From contig NZ_SNWR01000002.1 in the NCBI RefSeq assembly GCF_004362215.1, positions 186,001-250,000 of the forward strand: a stretch of DNA of 64,000 nt. The letters are read 5' to 3'. Shown here one piece after another: positions 8,459-17,022 of this stretch; position 1 is the first letter of the stretch, and the number at the start of each line of letters is the position of its first letter. This DNA is from Paractinoplanes brasiliensis (GTDB taxonomy: Bacteria; Actinomycetota; Actinomycetes; Mycobacteriales; Micromonosporaceae). A model generated the notes under the pieces. That model had not been told where the DNA came from. It did no database searches and worked only from the letters and a program-made list of their open reading frames with translations. The translations under genes were made by a program, and so were the position numbers.

Positions 8459-8872
8459 GTGGATGCCCTCGCCGCCCTGGCCGAGCCGACCCGCCGCCGG
8501 ATCGTGGACGCGTTGCGGCTGCGGGAGTGCACGGTGGGCGAGCTCGTGGAGACGCTCGCGATGAGCCAGCCCGCGGTCTCCAAGCACCTTCGGGTGCTGC
8601 GGGAAGCCGGGGTAGTCACCGCGCGGATCCGGGCCCAGCAGCGGGTCTATCGGCTCGAACCCGGGCCGTTCCGCGAGCTCGACGCCTGGCTGGCGCCCTA
8701 TCGGCGGATGTGGACGCACCACCTCGCCGAGCTGGAGCGGCACCTGGAGCACAAGACGGGCGACGGGTCGTCACCCGAGGGCCCGGCGGCGGCCCGTGCC
8801 GGGCAGGCCGATCAACCCGCCTCGAAGCCGGGGAACGGTCGAGGGGCTGGTCAGGATGGAGGAGAACGGTGA
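8459..8872 (+). CDS. ArsR-family transcriptional regulator
   Basis: 137 residues. The N-terminal winged helix is typical: LAEPTRRRIVDALRLRECTV, then the recognition region MSQPAVSKHLRVLREAG. The Cys-Val-Cys metal site of true arsenic sensors is missing; the single Cys in RECTVGEL does not form it, so this belongs with the SdpR-like group that pairs with SRPBCC proteins. Residues 95-137 are a low-complexity tail. The GTG start coincides with the predicted transcription start. Its stop overlaps the next gene by four bases (GTGA). Confidence 0.88.
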   Translation: MDALAALAEPTRRRIVDALRLRECTVGELVETLAMSQPAVSKHLRVLREAGVVTARIRAQQRVYRLEPGPFRELDAWLAPYRRMWTHHLAELERHLEHKTGDGSSPEGPAAARAGQADQPASKPGNGRGAGQDGGER

Positions 8873-9396
8873 GTTTTGATGTCGGTGCGGCGAGGGACGC
8901 GCGGCTCGAAGGGGCCGGTGAGCCGTGGACTCTGGTGTTCGTCCGGGAGCTCCGGCAACCGCCGCCGGTGGTGTGGGAGGCGCTCACCGACCCGGCCGAG
9001 CTCGACCAGTGGGCGCCTTTCGTTCCCGTACGGGATCTCAACGAGCCCGGTGTGACCACGTTCACGATGGTGGACGGGGACAACCGGGAGGACACGCCGG
9101 CCGTGGTCCGGGTGGTCGAGGCGCCCAAGGTGCTCGAGTACACCTGGGGGCAGGACCTGCTGCGGTGGGAGCTGGAACCGGCCGGTGACGGGACCCTGCT
9201 GACGCTGCGTCACACGCTTGTCGAGCCGAGCGACCCGGCCTCGGTCACGACCGGGTGGCATGTCTGCGTCGTCGTGCTGCAGCACCTCCTGGACGGCGAT
9301 CCGCACGGTGTCATCCGGGGGCGGGAGGCCGAGCGGTACGGCTTCGACGCGCTCCGGGAGGCGTACGGGAAAATCCTCGGGAGGGCTGCCGGTTAA
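8869..9396 (+). CDS. SRPBCC (START/Bet v1-like, AHSA1-type) protein
   Basis: 175 residues. GTG at 8869 is chosen because GGAGGAGAAC precedes it and it overlaps the ArsR stop. The AHSA1 signature is visible: FVRELRQPPPVVWEALTDPA, then WAPFVP, then VLEYTWGQDLLRWELEP and TLLTLRHTLVE. Such proteins form a hydrophobic cavity and bind or modify small lipophilic molecules. Operon pairing with an ArsR regulator is very common in actinobacteria. The ligand is not known. Confidence 0.88.
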   Translation: MSFDVGAARDARLEGAGEPWTLVFVRELRQPPPVVWEALTDPAELDQWAPFVPVRDLNEPGVTTFTMVDGDNREDTPAVVRVVEAPKVLEYTWGQDLLRWELEPAGDGTLLTLRHTLVEPSDPASVTTGWHVCVVVLQHLLDGDPHGVIRGREAERYGFDALREAYGKILGRAAG

Positions 9397-9405
9397 GTTG
9401 GTCGC

Positions 9406-10980
9406 ATGGACGTTGTGATCGGGATCGACACGGGAACGACCGCGACCAAGGGCATCGCCGCCGCGCCGGACGGCAGCCTGCGCGCGTTGACCAGCGTCCA
9501 CTACCCGTTGAGCGTGCCCGGTTCGGGGCGGGCCGAGCTCGACCCGTTCGCTCTGCGCGACGCCGCGGTCAAGGCCCTGATCGACATCGCCGCAGCCTGC
9601 CGCGACAACGGGGATCGTGTGGTGGCGATCGGCCTCAGCGCCTTCCTGCACGCGGTGGTGCCGATGGAGGCGGACGGCGCCCCGCTGGGCCCGCTCGTCA
9701 CGTGGGCCGACGGCCGGGCGGGGGAGCAGAGCGAGCGCATCGTGGCCGACGGCCGGGGCAGAGGGCTGCAGGCCCGTACGGGAACGCCGGTCCACCCGAT
9801 GTCGCCGCTGACCAAGCTCGCCTGGTGGCGTGACAACGATCCGGCGGCGCTGCGGTCGACGCCGCGCTGGGGCGGTGTCAAGGAGCTCGTGCTGGCCGGG
9901 CTGGCCGAGGGGCCGTTCGTGGTGGACCTGTCGATCGCGAGCGGCACCGGGATGTACGACATCCACGAGCGGCGCTGGGATCCGGAAGCCCTCGAGGTCA
10001 CGGGTGTGCGGCCGGCCCAGCTGGCCGAGGTGCTGCCCACGACCACCCGGCTGCGGCTGCGTGCCGACGTGGCACGGGCCGCCGGCCTCGACCAGGAGAC
10101 GCCGCTGATCATCGGGGCGGCCGACGGCCCGCTGGCCAACCTGGGAGTCGGCGCCATCCCGCCCGGGGTCGCGGCGATCTCGCTGGGCACCAGCGGCGCC
10201 CTGCGTACGGTGGTCGATCGGCCCACGGCCGACAAGGCGGGCCGGTTGTTCTGTTACGCCCTGACCGAGGACCGATGGGTGATCGGCGGCGCGGTCAACA
10301 ACGCGGGCTCGGTCGTGCGCTGGGCGGGGCAGAGCTTCGCGGGCGGATTCGAGCGGCCGGGCGCCGAGGGCGAGGACGCCGACGAGCGCGACGCCGCCCT
10401 GCTGATCGAGGCCCAGGGCGCCCCGGCCGGCAGCGACGGCCTGCTGTGCCTGCCCTACCTGCTCGGCGAGCGCGCCCCGTGGTGGCGTCCCGGCCTGCGC
10501 GGCGCCTACCTGGGTTTGCGTCGTGAGCACGGGCGCGCCCACCTCGTCCGCTCGGCTGTCGAGGGCGTGTGCCAGCAGCTCGCCCTGGTCAAGGATTCGT
10601 TCGCGGCCGAGGGCATCGAGCTTTCCTCCGTACGGGCCACGGGCGGCGCGGTCGCGTCGGAGCTCTGGGTCGGGGTGCTCGCGGCCACGCTCAACCTGCC
10701 GGTGTCGGTGGCCGACACCCCGGAGGGCACGGCGCTCGGGGCGTGCCTGCTGGCCCGGCACGCCATCGGTGAGCTGCCCGACCTCGACGCGGTGGCCGAG
10801 TTCGCGCCGCTCGGCACGCGCACCGAGCCCGACCCGGTCGACGCCGAGCTGTACGCGCGGTTGCGGCCGCTCGTCGAGACGTCGGCGCTGGCCGTGCTGG
10901 ACGTGGTCAAGGAACTCGACAAGCTCGCGCCGCAGCCACTGCCCACCACCGAGAAGGCGGTGCCGACCGGCCCGCGTTGA
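9406..10980 (+). CDS. FGGY-family carbohydrate kinase, gluconokinase-like
   Basis: 524 residues, starting with DVVIGIDTGTTATKGIAA, the phosphate-1 loop of the FGGY/actin fold. The second domain has the phosphate-2 and adenosine motifs GVAAISLGTSGALRTVVD and RATGGAVASELWVGVLA. The region LSAFLHAVVPMEADG matches the gluconate kinase branch better than xylulose or glycerol kinases. It would phosphorylate a sugar acid such as gluconate with ATP in the cytoplasm, feeding the pentose phosphate pathway. No transporter or GntR regulator is adjacent, so the substrate is an inference. Confidence 0.82.
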   Translation: MDVVIGIDTGTTATKGIAAAPDGSLRALTSVHYPLSVPGSGRAELDPFALRDAAVKALIDIAAACRDNGDRVVAIGLSAFLHAVVPMEADGAPLGPLVTWADGRAGEQSERIVADGRGRGLQARTGTPVHPMSPLTKLAWWRDNDPAALRSTPRWGGVKELVLAGLAEGPFVVDLSIASGTGMYDIHERRWDPEALEVTGVRPAQLAEVLPTTTRLRLRADVARAAGLDQETPLIIGAADGPLANLGVGAIPPGVAAISLGTSGALRTVVDRPTADKAGRLFCYALTEDRWVIGGAVNNAGSVVRWAGQSFAGGFERPGAEGEDADERDAALLIEAQGAPAGSDGLLCLPYLLGERAPWWRPGLRGAYLGLRREHGRAHLVRSAVEGVCQQLALVKDSFAAEGIELSSVRATGGAVASELWVGVLAATLNLPVSVADTPEGTALGACLLARHAIGELPDLDAVAEFAPLGTRTEPDPVDAELYARLRPLVETSALAVLDVVKELDKLAPQPLPTTEKAVPTGPR

Positions 10981-11030
10981 CGGCCCCGGCACGCCGCACA
11001 CCGCACACCGCAAAGGACAGCAGGCATCGC

Positions 11031-12353
11031 ATGGTGAGCATTCCGCGCGTCGTGATCGGCGCGCCCGCTTCGGGGCAAGGCACGACCACGGTGGCGACCG
11101 GGCTGCTCGCGGCTTTCGCGCGTCGCGGGCTGGCGGTGTCGCCGTTCCAGGTCGGACCCGGCCACCTCGACCCCGGACATCACGCGCTCGCGGCGGGCCG
11201 GCCGGGCCGCAACCTCGACCCCGTGCTGGCCGGCGAGGGCCTGGTCGGGCCGCTGTTCGCGCACGGCTCCGCGGGCACGTCGCTCGCTGTTGTCGAGGGC
11301 GCGCAGGGCCTGTACGACGGACGCGCCGGCGCCGGCGACACCGGCTCGACGGCCCAGGTCGCCCAGCTGCTCGACGCCCCCGTGATCCTCGTGGTCGACG
11401 CGGCGGCTCAGGGGCGCTCGATCGCCGCGCTGGTCCACGGTTTCCGGAGTTTCGGCAACGTCCGCATGGCCGGCGTGATCCTGAACCGGGTCGGCTCCGA
11501 CCGGCACGAGACGATCCTGCGCGAGGCGTGCGAGGAAGTCGGCACCCCCGTGCTCGGGGCGCTGCCCAGGGCCGGCGCTGTGGCTGTGCCCTCGGCGCCG
11601 TCGGCCGAGGCCCAGGAATCGGTGGGCGCCCTGGCGTCGCTGATCGAGTCGTCGGTCGACCTGGCCGAGGTCATGGCGATCGCCCGCTCCGCCCCGCCGC
11701 TCGACGTGACGCCGTGGTCGCCGCAGGGGGAGGAGCCGGTGGCGGGCCGCCCGGTGGTGGCGCTGGCCGGCGGTCCCGCGTTTTCTTTCGCGTACGCCGA
11801 GACGGCCGAACTGCTGCGCGGCGCGGGCGCCGAGGTCGTCACCGTGGACCCGCTGCGCGACGAGGCCCTGCCCGCCGGCGCCCGCGGCCTGGTCGTCGGG
11901 GGCGGCCTCCCGGAGGCGTACGCCGCGGAGCTGTCCGCCAACGAACCCCTCCGCAAAGCCGTGGCCGACCTGGCCGCCGGCGGTGGCAGCATCGTCGCCG
12001 AGGGCGCCGGCCTGCTCTGGCTCTGCCACTCCCTCGACGGCGACCCCATGTGCGCGGTCATCGACGCCGAAGCAGCCATGACTCCCACGACGACCTCGGG
12101 ATATCGCGACGCGGTGGCACTGTCCGACAGCCCGCTCGCCCCCGCGGGCACACGCGTCACCGGACACGAGTTCCACCGGAGCACCGTTCATCCTCGCTCG
12201 GGCCTCCTGCTTTCCCCGGCCGGCGGGGCGGCCTGGGCCTGGCGCGGCGCTGATCCGGAGGGCTTCGCCACCCCCACGGTTCACGCCTCCTATCTGCGCC
12301 TGCACTGGGCCGGAAACCCCGGATTCGCCACCCGCCTGGTCGCCGCGCTATGA
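11031..12353 (+). CDS. Cobyrinate a,c-diamide synthase (CobB/CbiA) homologue lacking key active-site residues
   Basis: 440 residues with the full CobB layout: N-terminal P-loop amidoligase domain and C-terminal class I glutamine amidotransferase domain. However the nucleotide loop reads ASGQGTTT, with Thr18 where the family has the P-loop Lys; the substrate loop reads GPGHLDPG where GPDYIDPG is normal; and the amidotransferase elbow reads AEGAGLLWL, with Gly325 in place of the catalytic Cys. The late GHEFHRST histidine is kept. ATP use and glutamine hydrolysis should both be impaired. The frame is intact with normal codon bias, so it is not a fresh pseudogene. No other cobalamin gene is nearby. 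Confidence 0.88.
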   Translation: MVSIPRVVIGAPASGQGTTTVATGLLAAFARRGLAVSPFQVGPGHLDPGHHALAAGRPGRNLDPVLAGEGLVGPLFAHGSAGTSLAVVEGAQGLYDGRAGAGDTGSTAQVAQLLDAPVILVVDAAAQGRSIAALVHGFRSFGNVRMAGVILNRVGSDRHETILREACEEVGTPVLGALPRAGAVAVPSAPSAEAQESVGALASLIESSVDLAEVMAIARSAPPLDVTPWSPQGEEPVAGRPVVALAGGPAFSFAYAETAELLRGAGAEVVTVDPLRDEALPAGARGLVVGGGLPEAYAAELSANEPLRKAVADLAAGGGSIVAEGAGLLWLCHSLDGDPMCAVIDAEAAMTPTTTSGYRDAVALSDSPLAPAGTRVTGHEFHRSTVHPRSGLLLSPAGGAAWAWRGADPEGFATPTVHASYLRLHWAGNPGFATRLVAAL

Positions 12354-12422
12354 CGTCCCCGACAGCCGCGACTCCGGGATTGGCCGTTCAGCAGCCCCGG
12401 GCCTCGGCATAGCGTCGATCCC

Positions 12423-13217
12423 ATGAGCGCAGCGAGCGTCAACGGGATCACGATCGACTACGACGACACCGGGGCCGGGCGCCCGTTGGTGCTGGTGCAC
12501 GGGCATCCGTTCGACCGCTCGATGTGGCGGCCGCAGGTGGAGGCGCTGGCCGGCTCGGGATGGCGTGTGATCACCGCGGACCTGCGTGGTTACGGCGCGA
12601 CGACCGTGATCCCGGGCAAGACGCCGCTGCCGGTGTTCGCCCGCGACGTGGCCGGTCTCGCCGACCACCTGGGGATCGGCGACTTCGTGCTGGGCGGCCT
12701 GTCGATGGGCGGGCAGATCGTCATGGAGTGCTACCGGCAGTTCCCGTCCCGCGTCCGCGCCCTGATTCTGGCCGACACCTTCCCGCGCGCCGACACCGGC
12801 GAGGCACAGGAGTTCCGGCGCGCCACCGCCGGCCGGATCGAGGCGGAGGGCATGACCGGGTACGCCGAGCAGAACCTGTCGAAGATGCTCGCCGCCCGCA
12901 ACGTCGACGCGATGCCGGCCGTGGCCGGGCACGTCATGACGATGATGACGAGCGCCCCGCCCGCCGGCGCGGCGGCCGCCCTGCGGGGCCGGGCCGAACG
13001 CGACGACTACCGGAAGCTGCTCACCACCGTCGCCGTGCCCACCCTCGTCGTGGTCGGCCGTGACGACGAGTTCACCCCCGTCGCCGACGCCGAGGAGATG
13101 CACGCCCTGATCCCGGGAGCGCGGCTGGTCGTCGTCGACCACGCCGGCCACCTGCCGAACCTGGAGCAGCCGGCCGCCTTCAACGACGCGCTGACCGCTT
13201 TCCTGGCATCGCTCTGA
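12423..13217 (+). CDS. Alpha/beta hydrolase (haloperoxidase/esterase-like)
   Basis: 264 residues. The motif VLVHGHPFDRSMW gives the oxyanion loop, GGLSMGGQIV the nucleophile serine, VVGRDDEFTP the acid and HAGHLPNLEQP the histidine; all are spaced as in the non-haem haloperoxidase/esterase branch. It is soluble and has no signal peptide. It stands alone 70 bases after the CobB-like gene and converges on the ligase gene with a 12-base gap. Substrate unknown. Confidence 0.87.
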   Translation: MSAASVNGITIDYDDTGAGRPLVLVHGHPFDRSMWRPQVEALAGSGWRVITADLRGYGATTVIPGKTPLPVFARDVAGLADHLGIGDFVLGGLSMGGQIVMECYRQFPSRVRALILADTFPRADTGEAQEFRRATAGRIEAEGMTGYAEQNLSKMLAARNVDAMPAVAGHVMTMMTSAPPAGAAAALRGRAERDDYRKLLTTVAVPTLVVVGRDDEFTPVADAEEMHALIPGARLVVVDHAGHLPNLEQPAAFNDALTAFLASL

Positions 13218-13229
13218 CGGCCGCGCCCG

Positions 13230-14708
13230 TCAGCTCGGATACGGCCACTCGTGCACCGGCTTGTTCTCGTGCATCAGCGGCAGATAGCGCCGCAGCATCT
13301 CGTGCAGGGCGGCCTGCCTGTCCATGCCGTCGGCCTCCAGCGCGTGCAGCGTCTGCACCTGCCAGGCGGCCCCGTTGCGGTGGGTCAGGCAGCGCTGCTC
13401 GACGATGCCCAGCAGCCGTTCGCGCTCGCCCTGCGAGACACCCCACCGCTCCAGCCCCAGGTGGGCCATCGGCAGCAGCCGGCGCAGCACCAGTTCGGTG
13501 ACCTGGATGTAACCCATGCCGGGCCAGAACACGGTGGCGTCGATGCCGTGCCGGGCGCAGGCGTGGAAGTTCTCCTCGGCCGCGCTGAAACTCATCTGCG
13601 TCCACAGCGGACGTTCCGCCTCGGCCAGCGTACGGATGAGCCCGTAGTAGAACGCCGCGTTGGCCATCGTGTCCACAACGGTCGGCCCGGCCGGCAGCAC
13701 CCTGTTCTCGACGCGCAGGTGCGGGCGGCCCCGTACGACGTCGTAGATCGGGCGGTTCCAGCGGTACACCGTGCCGTTGTGCAGCCGTAGCTCGCTCAGC
13801 TGCGGGATCTCACCCCGCTCGAGCAGCTCGGCCGGGTCGGCGTCGTCGCAGATCGGCAACAGCGCCGGGAAGTAGCGCACGTTCTCCTCGAACAGGTCGA
13901 AGACGCTCGTGATCCACCGTTCCCCGAACCACACCCGCGGCCGTACGCCCTGGGCCCGGATCTCTTCCGAGCGGGTGTCGGTGGCCTGCTCGAACAGCGG
14001 GATCCGGGTCTCGCGCCACAACTCGCGGCCGAACAGCAACGGCGAGTTCGCCCCCAGGGCCACCTGCACGCCGGCGATCACCTGGGCCGCGTTCCAGTAC
14101 GCCGCGAACTGCGCCGGGCTGACCTGCAGGTGGAACTGGGTGCTGGTGCAGGCCGACTCGGGCGCGATCGTGTCGGTCGTGACGGCCAGCCTGTCCACGC
14201 CGTCGATCCGGATGTCGAGGTCCTCGCCGCGGGCCGCGAAGATCTGCTCGTTGAGCAGCTTGTAGCGCGGGTTGGCCGAGAGCGCGGCGTCGGTCATGTG
14301 CTCGCGCCGCAGGGTGGGCAGGATGCCGATCATCACCGTGTGCGCGCCGACCGTACTGGAGTGCTTCTCGGCGTTGTTGAGACTGGCCCTCAGGGTGCGT
14401 TCGAGGTCGGCGTTCTCGTCACCGGCCAGCCGCCGCGGCGGCACGTTGATCTCGATGTTGAACTGCCCGAGCTCGGTCTGGAAATCGGGGTCGGCGATCG
14501 CGCCCAGCACTTCCGCGTTGCGCATGGCCGGATCGCAGTTCTCGTCGACCAGGTTGAGCTCTATCTCCATGCCGGTCAGCGGCCGCTCGAAGTCGAACCG
14601 GGACTCGCGCAGCATCGCCGCGAACACGTCCAGGCTCCGGCGGATCTTGTGCCTGTACTTCGCACGGTCCTCACGGGTGAAGTTGGCCTGCTCGACGTCC
14701 TCGCCCAC
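13230..14708 (-). CDS. Glutamate-cysteine ligase family protein (GCS2-like)
   Basis: 492 residues, GTG start at 14708 after GAGAGGTGG. Features of the GCS2/carboxylate-amine ligase fold are GMEIELNLVDE near residue 47, FNIEINVPPR near 104, ACTSTQFHLQVSP near 185 and VENRVLPAGPTVVDTMAN near 335. The family condenses glutamate with cysteine or another amine using ATP. Actinobacteria usually make mycothiol rather than glutathione, so possible roles are gamma-glutamylcysteine for ergothioneine or another amide. No ergothioneine genes lie beside it. The N-terminal 45 residues are a charged helical extension. Confidence 0.82.
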   Translation of the reverse strand: MGEDVEQANFTREDRAKYRHKIRRSLDVFAAMLRESRFDFERPLTGMEIELNLVDENCDPAMRNAEVLGAIADPDFQTELGQFNIEINVPPRRLAGDENADLERTLRASLNNAEKHSSTVGAHTVMIGILPTLRREHMTDAALSANPRYKLLNEQIFAARGEDLDIRIDGVDRLAVTTDTIAPESACTSTQFHLQVSPAQFAAYWNAAQVIAGVQVALGANSPLLFGRELWRETRIPLFEQATDTRSEEIRAQGVRPRVWFGERWITSVFDLFEENVRYFPALLPICDDADPAELLERGEIPQLSELRLHNGTVYRWNRPIYDVVRGRPHLRVENRVLPAGPTVVDTMANAAFYYGLIRTLAEAERPLWTQMSFSAAEENFHACARHGIDATVFWPGMGYIQVTELVLRRLLPMAHLGLERWGVSQGERERLLGIVEQRCLTHRNGAAWQVQTLHALEADGMDRQAALHEMLRRYLPLMHENKPVHEWPYPS

Positions 14709-14907
14709 GGCACACCACCTCTCAACGTCTTCTCAAACTCGCACAGCGCCGGTGTGTCGCGCCAGACGACCTCAAACCATGAGATCGCACGTGGTGTCCC
14801 TCTCATATCTTTCGATACAGGCGATGCCGGCGCCGGCGAACACGATCGCAGCGGTACCCTGCCGTACCGGATTTCATCCGGATCAGCACCCTGGGGAGGG
14901 CAATATC

Positions 14908-16245
14908 TTGAACGCGCGGCGCTTGCTGATCGGCGTCGTGGTGACCGTGGTCCTCTCCACGATCCTGACCGTGACTTGGATGACGCTCGGTCCGCTGCGT
15001 TCGTCGGCGCCGTCCCCGCACGCCTCGGCCCAGGCCGCGCCGGCCATCACGACCGGCGTCCCGGGCGCCGCCGGCCCGGAGTGGTCGACGGCGTGGGCGG
15101 CCGCGCCGTCGTCGGCGAACTACCAGCGCCCGCTCGGCCACACTGTCCGCAACGTCGTGCACACCACGGTCGGCGGGCCCCAGGTGCGCATCCGCCTGAG
15201 CAACCGCTTCGGCGTCGCGCCGGTGCGGTTCGGTCACGTCACCGTCGCGATCTCGGCCCACTCCGGCGGCCGCCGCGACGGCGCCAACAACCCTTCCGAC
15301 GGTACGGCGGTGCGGGGCACCCTGCACGACGTGACCTTCGGCGGCCGGGGCGAGGTGACTGTGCCGGTCGGCGGTGACGTCCTGAGCGACGCCGCGCCCC
15401 TCGCCGTCCCCGCCGATGCCGACGTGCTGGTGTCGGTCTGGACCCCGGTCAAGCCGGCCGCGTCGACCTATCACGCCGAGGCCAAGCAGCTTTCCTTCGT
15501 CAGCCCCGGCGCTGCCGACCACGCGGGCGACCTCGCCGCCACGGCGTTCACGAAGGGCGCCTCGGCCTGGTTCTACGTCTCGGCCCTCGAGGTGACCGGC
15601 GCGTCCGGCACGATCGTGGCCCTGGGCGACTCGATCACCAACGGCGCGGCCTCGACCCCGGGCCGCAACCGGCGCTGGCCCGACCTGCTGGCCGCCCGGC
15701 TCGCGTCGGCCGGCGCTCCCGCGTACGGCGTGGCGAACGCGGGGCTGGCCGGCAACAGGATCCTGCTCGACGGGCAATATCCGCGGTACCAGATCACGTC
15801 GACGGCCGGCCGGTCGGCGCAGGCCCGGTTCGCCGAGGACGTGCTCGAGCGGCCCGGCGCCCGCACGCTGATCATCTTCGCGGGCATCAACGACATCATC
15901 CAGCAGCCGCGGCAGACGGACTTCACCCAGATCACGGCCGGGCTCGCGAACCTCTCGGCCCGGGCGCGCGGACAGGGCCTGCGCGTGGTCGTCGGCACGC
16001 TCACCCCGTGGAAGGGCTGGACGACCTACACGCCGGCGCAGGATCAGGTGCGGTTGCGGGTCAACGAGTGGATCCGCACCGGCGGCGACGGCTCGTTCGA
16101 CGCGGTCGCCGACTTCGACCAGGCGTTGCGCGACCCGGCCCAACCGTTGCGGCTCAACCCGCAGTTCGACGGCGGCGATCACCTGCACCCCAACGACGCC
16201 GGCATGATGGCCCTGGCCGCGGCCGTGCCGCTCGACAAGCTGTAA
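14908..16245 (+). CDS. Secreted SGNH/GDSL hydrolase
   Basis: 445 residues from the TTG at 14908, supported by GGGGAGGG 7 bases upstream and an export signal right after it (RRLLIGVVVTVVLSTILTVT). Residues 60-215 form a beta-rich accessory region beginning WSTAWAAAPSSANYQRP. The catalytic domain carries GDSITNG (block I, Ser), GVANAGLAGNRIL (block II), FAGINDI (block III, Asn) and DGGDHLHPNDAG (block V, Asp and His). All four SGNH blocks are intact. It is an exported esterase, probably removing acyl groups from polysaccharide or lipid; the natural substrate is unknown. Confidence 0.9.
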   Translation: MNARRLLIGVVVTVVLSTILTVTWMTLGPLRSSAPSPHASAQAAPAITTGVPGAAGPEWSTAWAAAPSSANYQRPLGHTVRNVVHTTVGGPQVRIRLSNRFGVAPVRFGHVTVAISAHSGGRRDGANNPSDGTAVRGTLHDVTFGGRGEVTVPVGGDVLSDAAPLAVPADADVLVSVWTPVKPAASTYHAEAKQLSFVSPGAADHAGDLAATAFTKGASAWFYVSALEVTGASGTIVALGDSITNGAASTPGRNRRWPDLLAARLASAGAPAYGVANAGLAGNRILLDGQYPRYQITSTAGRSAQARFAEDVLERPGARTLIIFAGINDIIQQPRQTDFTQITAGLANLSARARGQGLRVVVGTLTPWKGWTTYTPAQDQVRLRVNEWIRTGGDGSFDAVADFDQALRDPAQPLRLNPQFDGGDHLHPNDAGMMALAAAVPLDKL

Positions 16246-16260
16246 GGCCTGTTCCAAGGT

Positions 16261-16782
16261 TCAGCGCATCACCGCGGCGACCACCGCGGCGACGATGAGG
16301 AAGCCCAGGATCGCCTGCAGGAGCAACGCCGGGCCCAGGTGCGACCACATCGTCGGGATGCGCGGCGTGAGGGGCTGCATGGTGGTCAGGTTGACCAGGC
16401 TGACGAGCCGGTGCGGCAGCGTGACGTCCTTCTGCGCGACCGTCCTGAGCTGCACGAGGTCGCCCCGGTGCAGCGCCGACTGGGGTAACTGCCCGTGCAT
16501 CTCGACCTCGTAGGTCTGGCCCAGGTCGTCGCGGACCCGGACGGGCGTCACCAGGAACTCCGGGCCCTTCTTGAGCTCCTTGAAGCTGCGCCGGCCCGGC
16601 TTCATCCGCACCAGTGCGGCCAGCAACTGGATCACGCCGGCGGCGAGGACGACGGCCATCAGCAGCGGCTGGCCGATCCGGACCTCGCGCGTGTACGAGG
16701 CCTGATAGCCGGCGAACCGCCCGGTGATGACGGGTCCGACGTGCCGGAGGATCTGCTCGCGGTGCAGGTCGACGTCATCCAT
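16261..16782 (-). CDS. Membrane protein, function unknown
   Basis: 173 residues. ATG at 16782 follows AGGAGG at 8 bases, a strong site. There is one hydrophobic helix near residues 37-55 (LLMAVVLAAGVIQLLAAL) and another at the C-terminus (LGPALLLQAILGFLIVAAVV). The segment between, KKGPEFLVTPVRVRDDLGQT, looks like a small beta-barrel facing the cytoplasm. The family is not recognised. Upstream there is a hairpin-forming region shared with the divergent disordered-protein gene. Confidence 0.75.
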   Translation of the reverse strand: MDDVDLHREQILRHVGPVITGRFAGYQASYTREVRIGQPLLMAVVLAAGVIQLLAALVRMKPGRRSFKELKKGPEFLVTPVRVRDDLGQTYEVEMHGQLPQSALHRGDLVQLRTVAQKDVTLPHRLVSLVNLTTMQPLTPRIPTMWSHLGPALLLQAILGFLIVAAVVAAVMR

Positions 16783-16800
16783 GCGAATCACCTCCTGAAG

Positions 16801-16859
16801 GGTTCTCATATAGTACGGAGAGTCATATCCCACACACCGTGAGTGAATATGGGAGAACC
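16801..16859. promoter_or_regulatory. Spaced inverted repeat in a divergent promoter region
   Basis: GGTTCTC at 16801-16807 is mirrored by GAGAACC at 16853-16859, with ATAT-containing sequence inside both arms. The enclosed 45 bases are unusually AT-rich for this window and contain TACTATATG-like words on the minus strand that could serve as the -10 of the membrane protein gene. An operator is possible, but no regulator can be assigned. Confidence 0.35.
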
Positions 16860-17022
16860 GTAAGCACGTCGCCGACCTGCGGAGACCGGTTTGCCGTTCT
16901 TCCTCGTCTGCCACCCCTGTCGCCGAAAAGCTGAAAAGCGCGCGAACGGCACGAATCGGCGGTGAACTGGATTCGTGTTCCGTGAGGTGCCGGCTTCGCG
17001 GACGTAGCGGAGGGCGGCAGAC

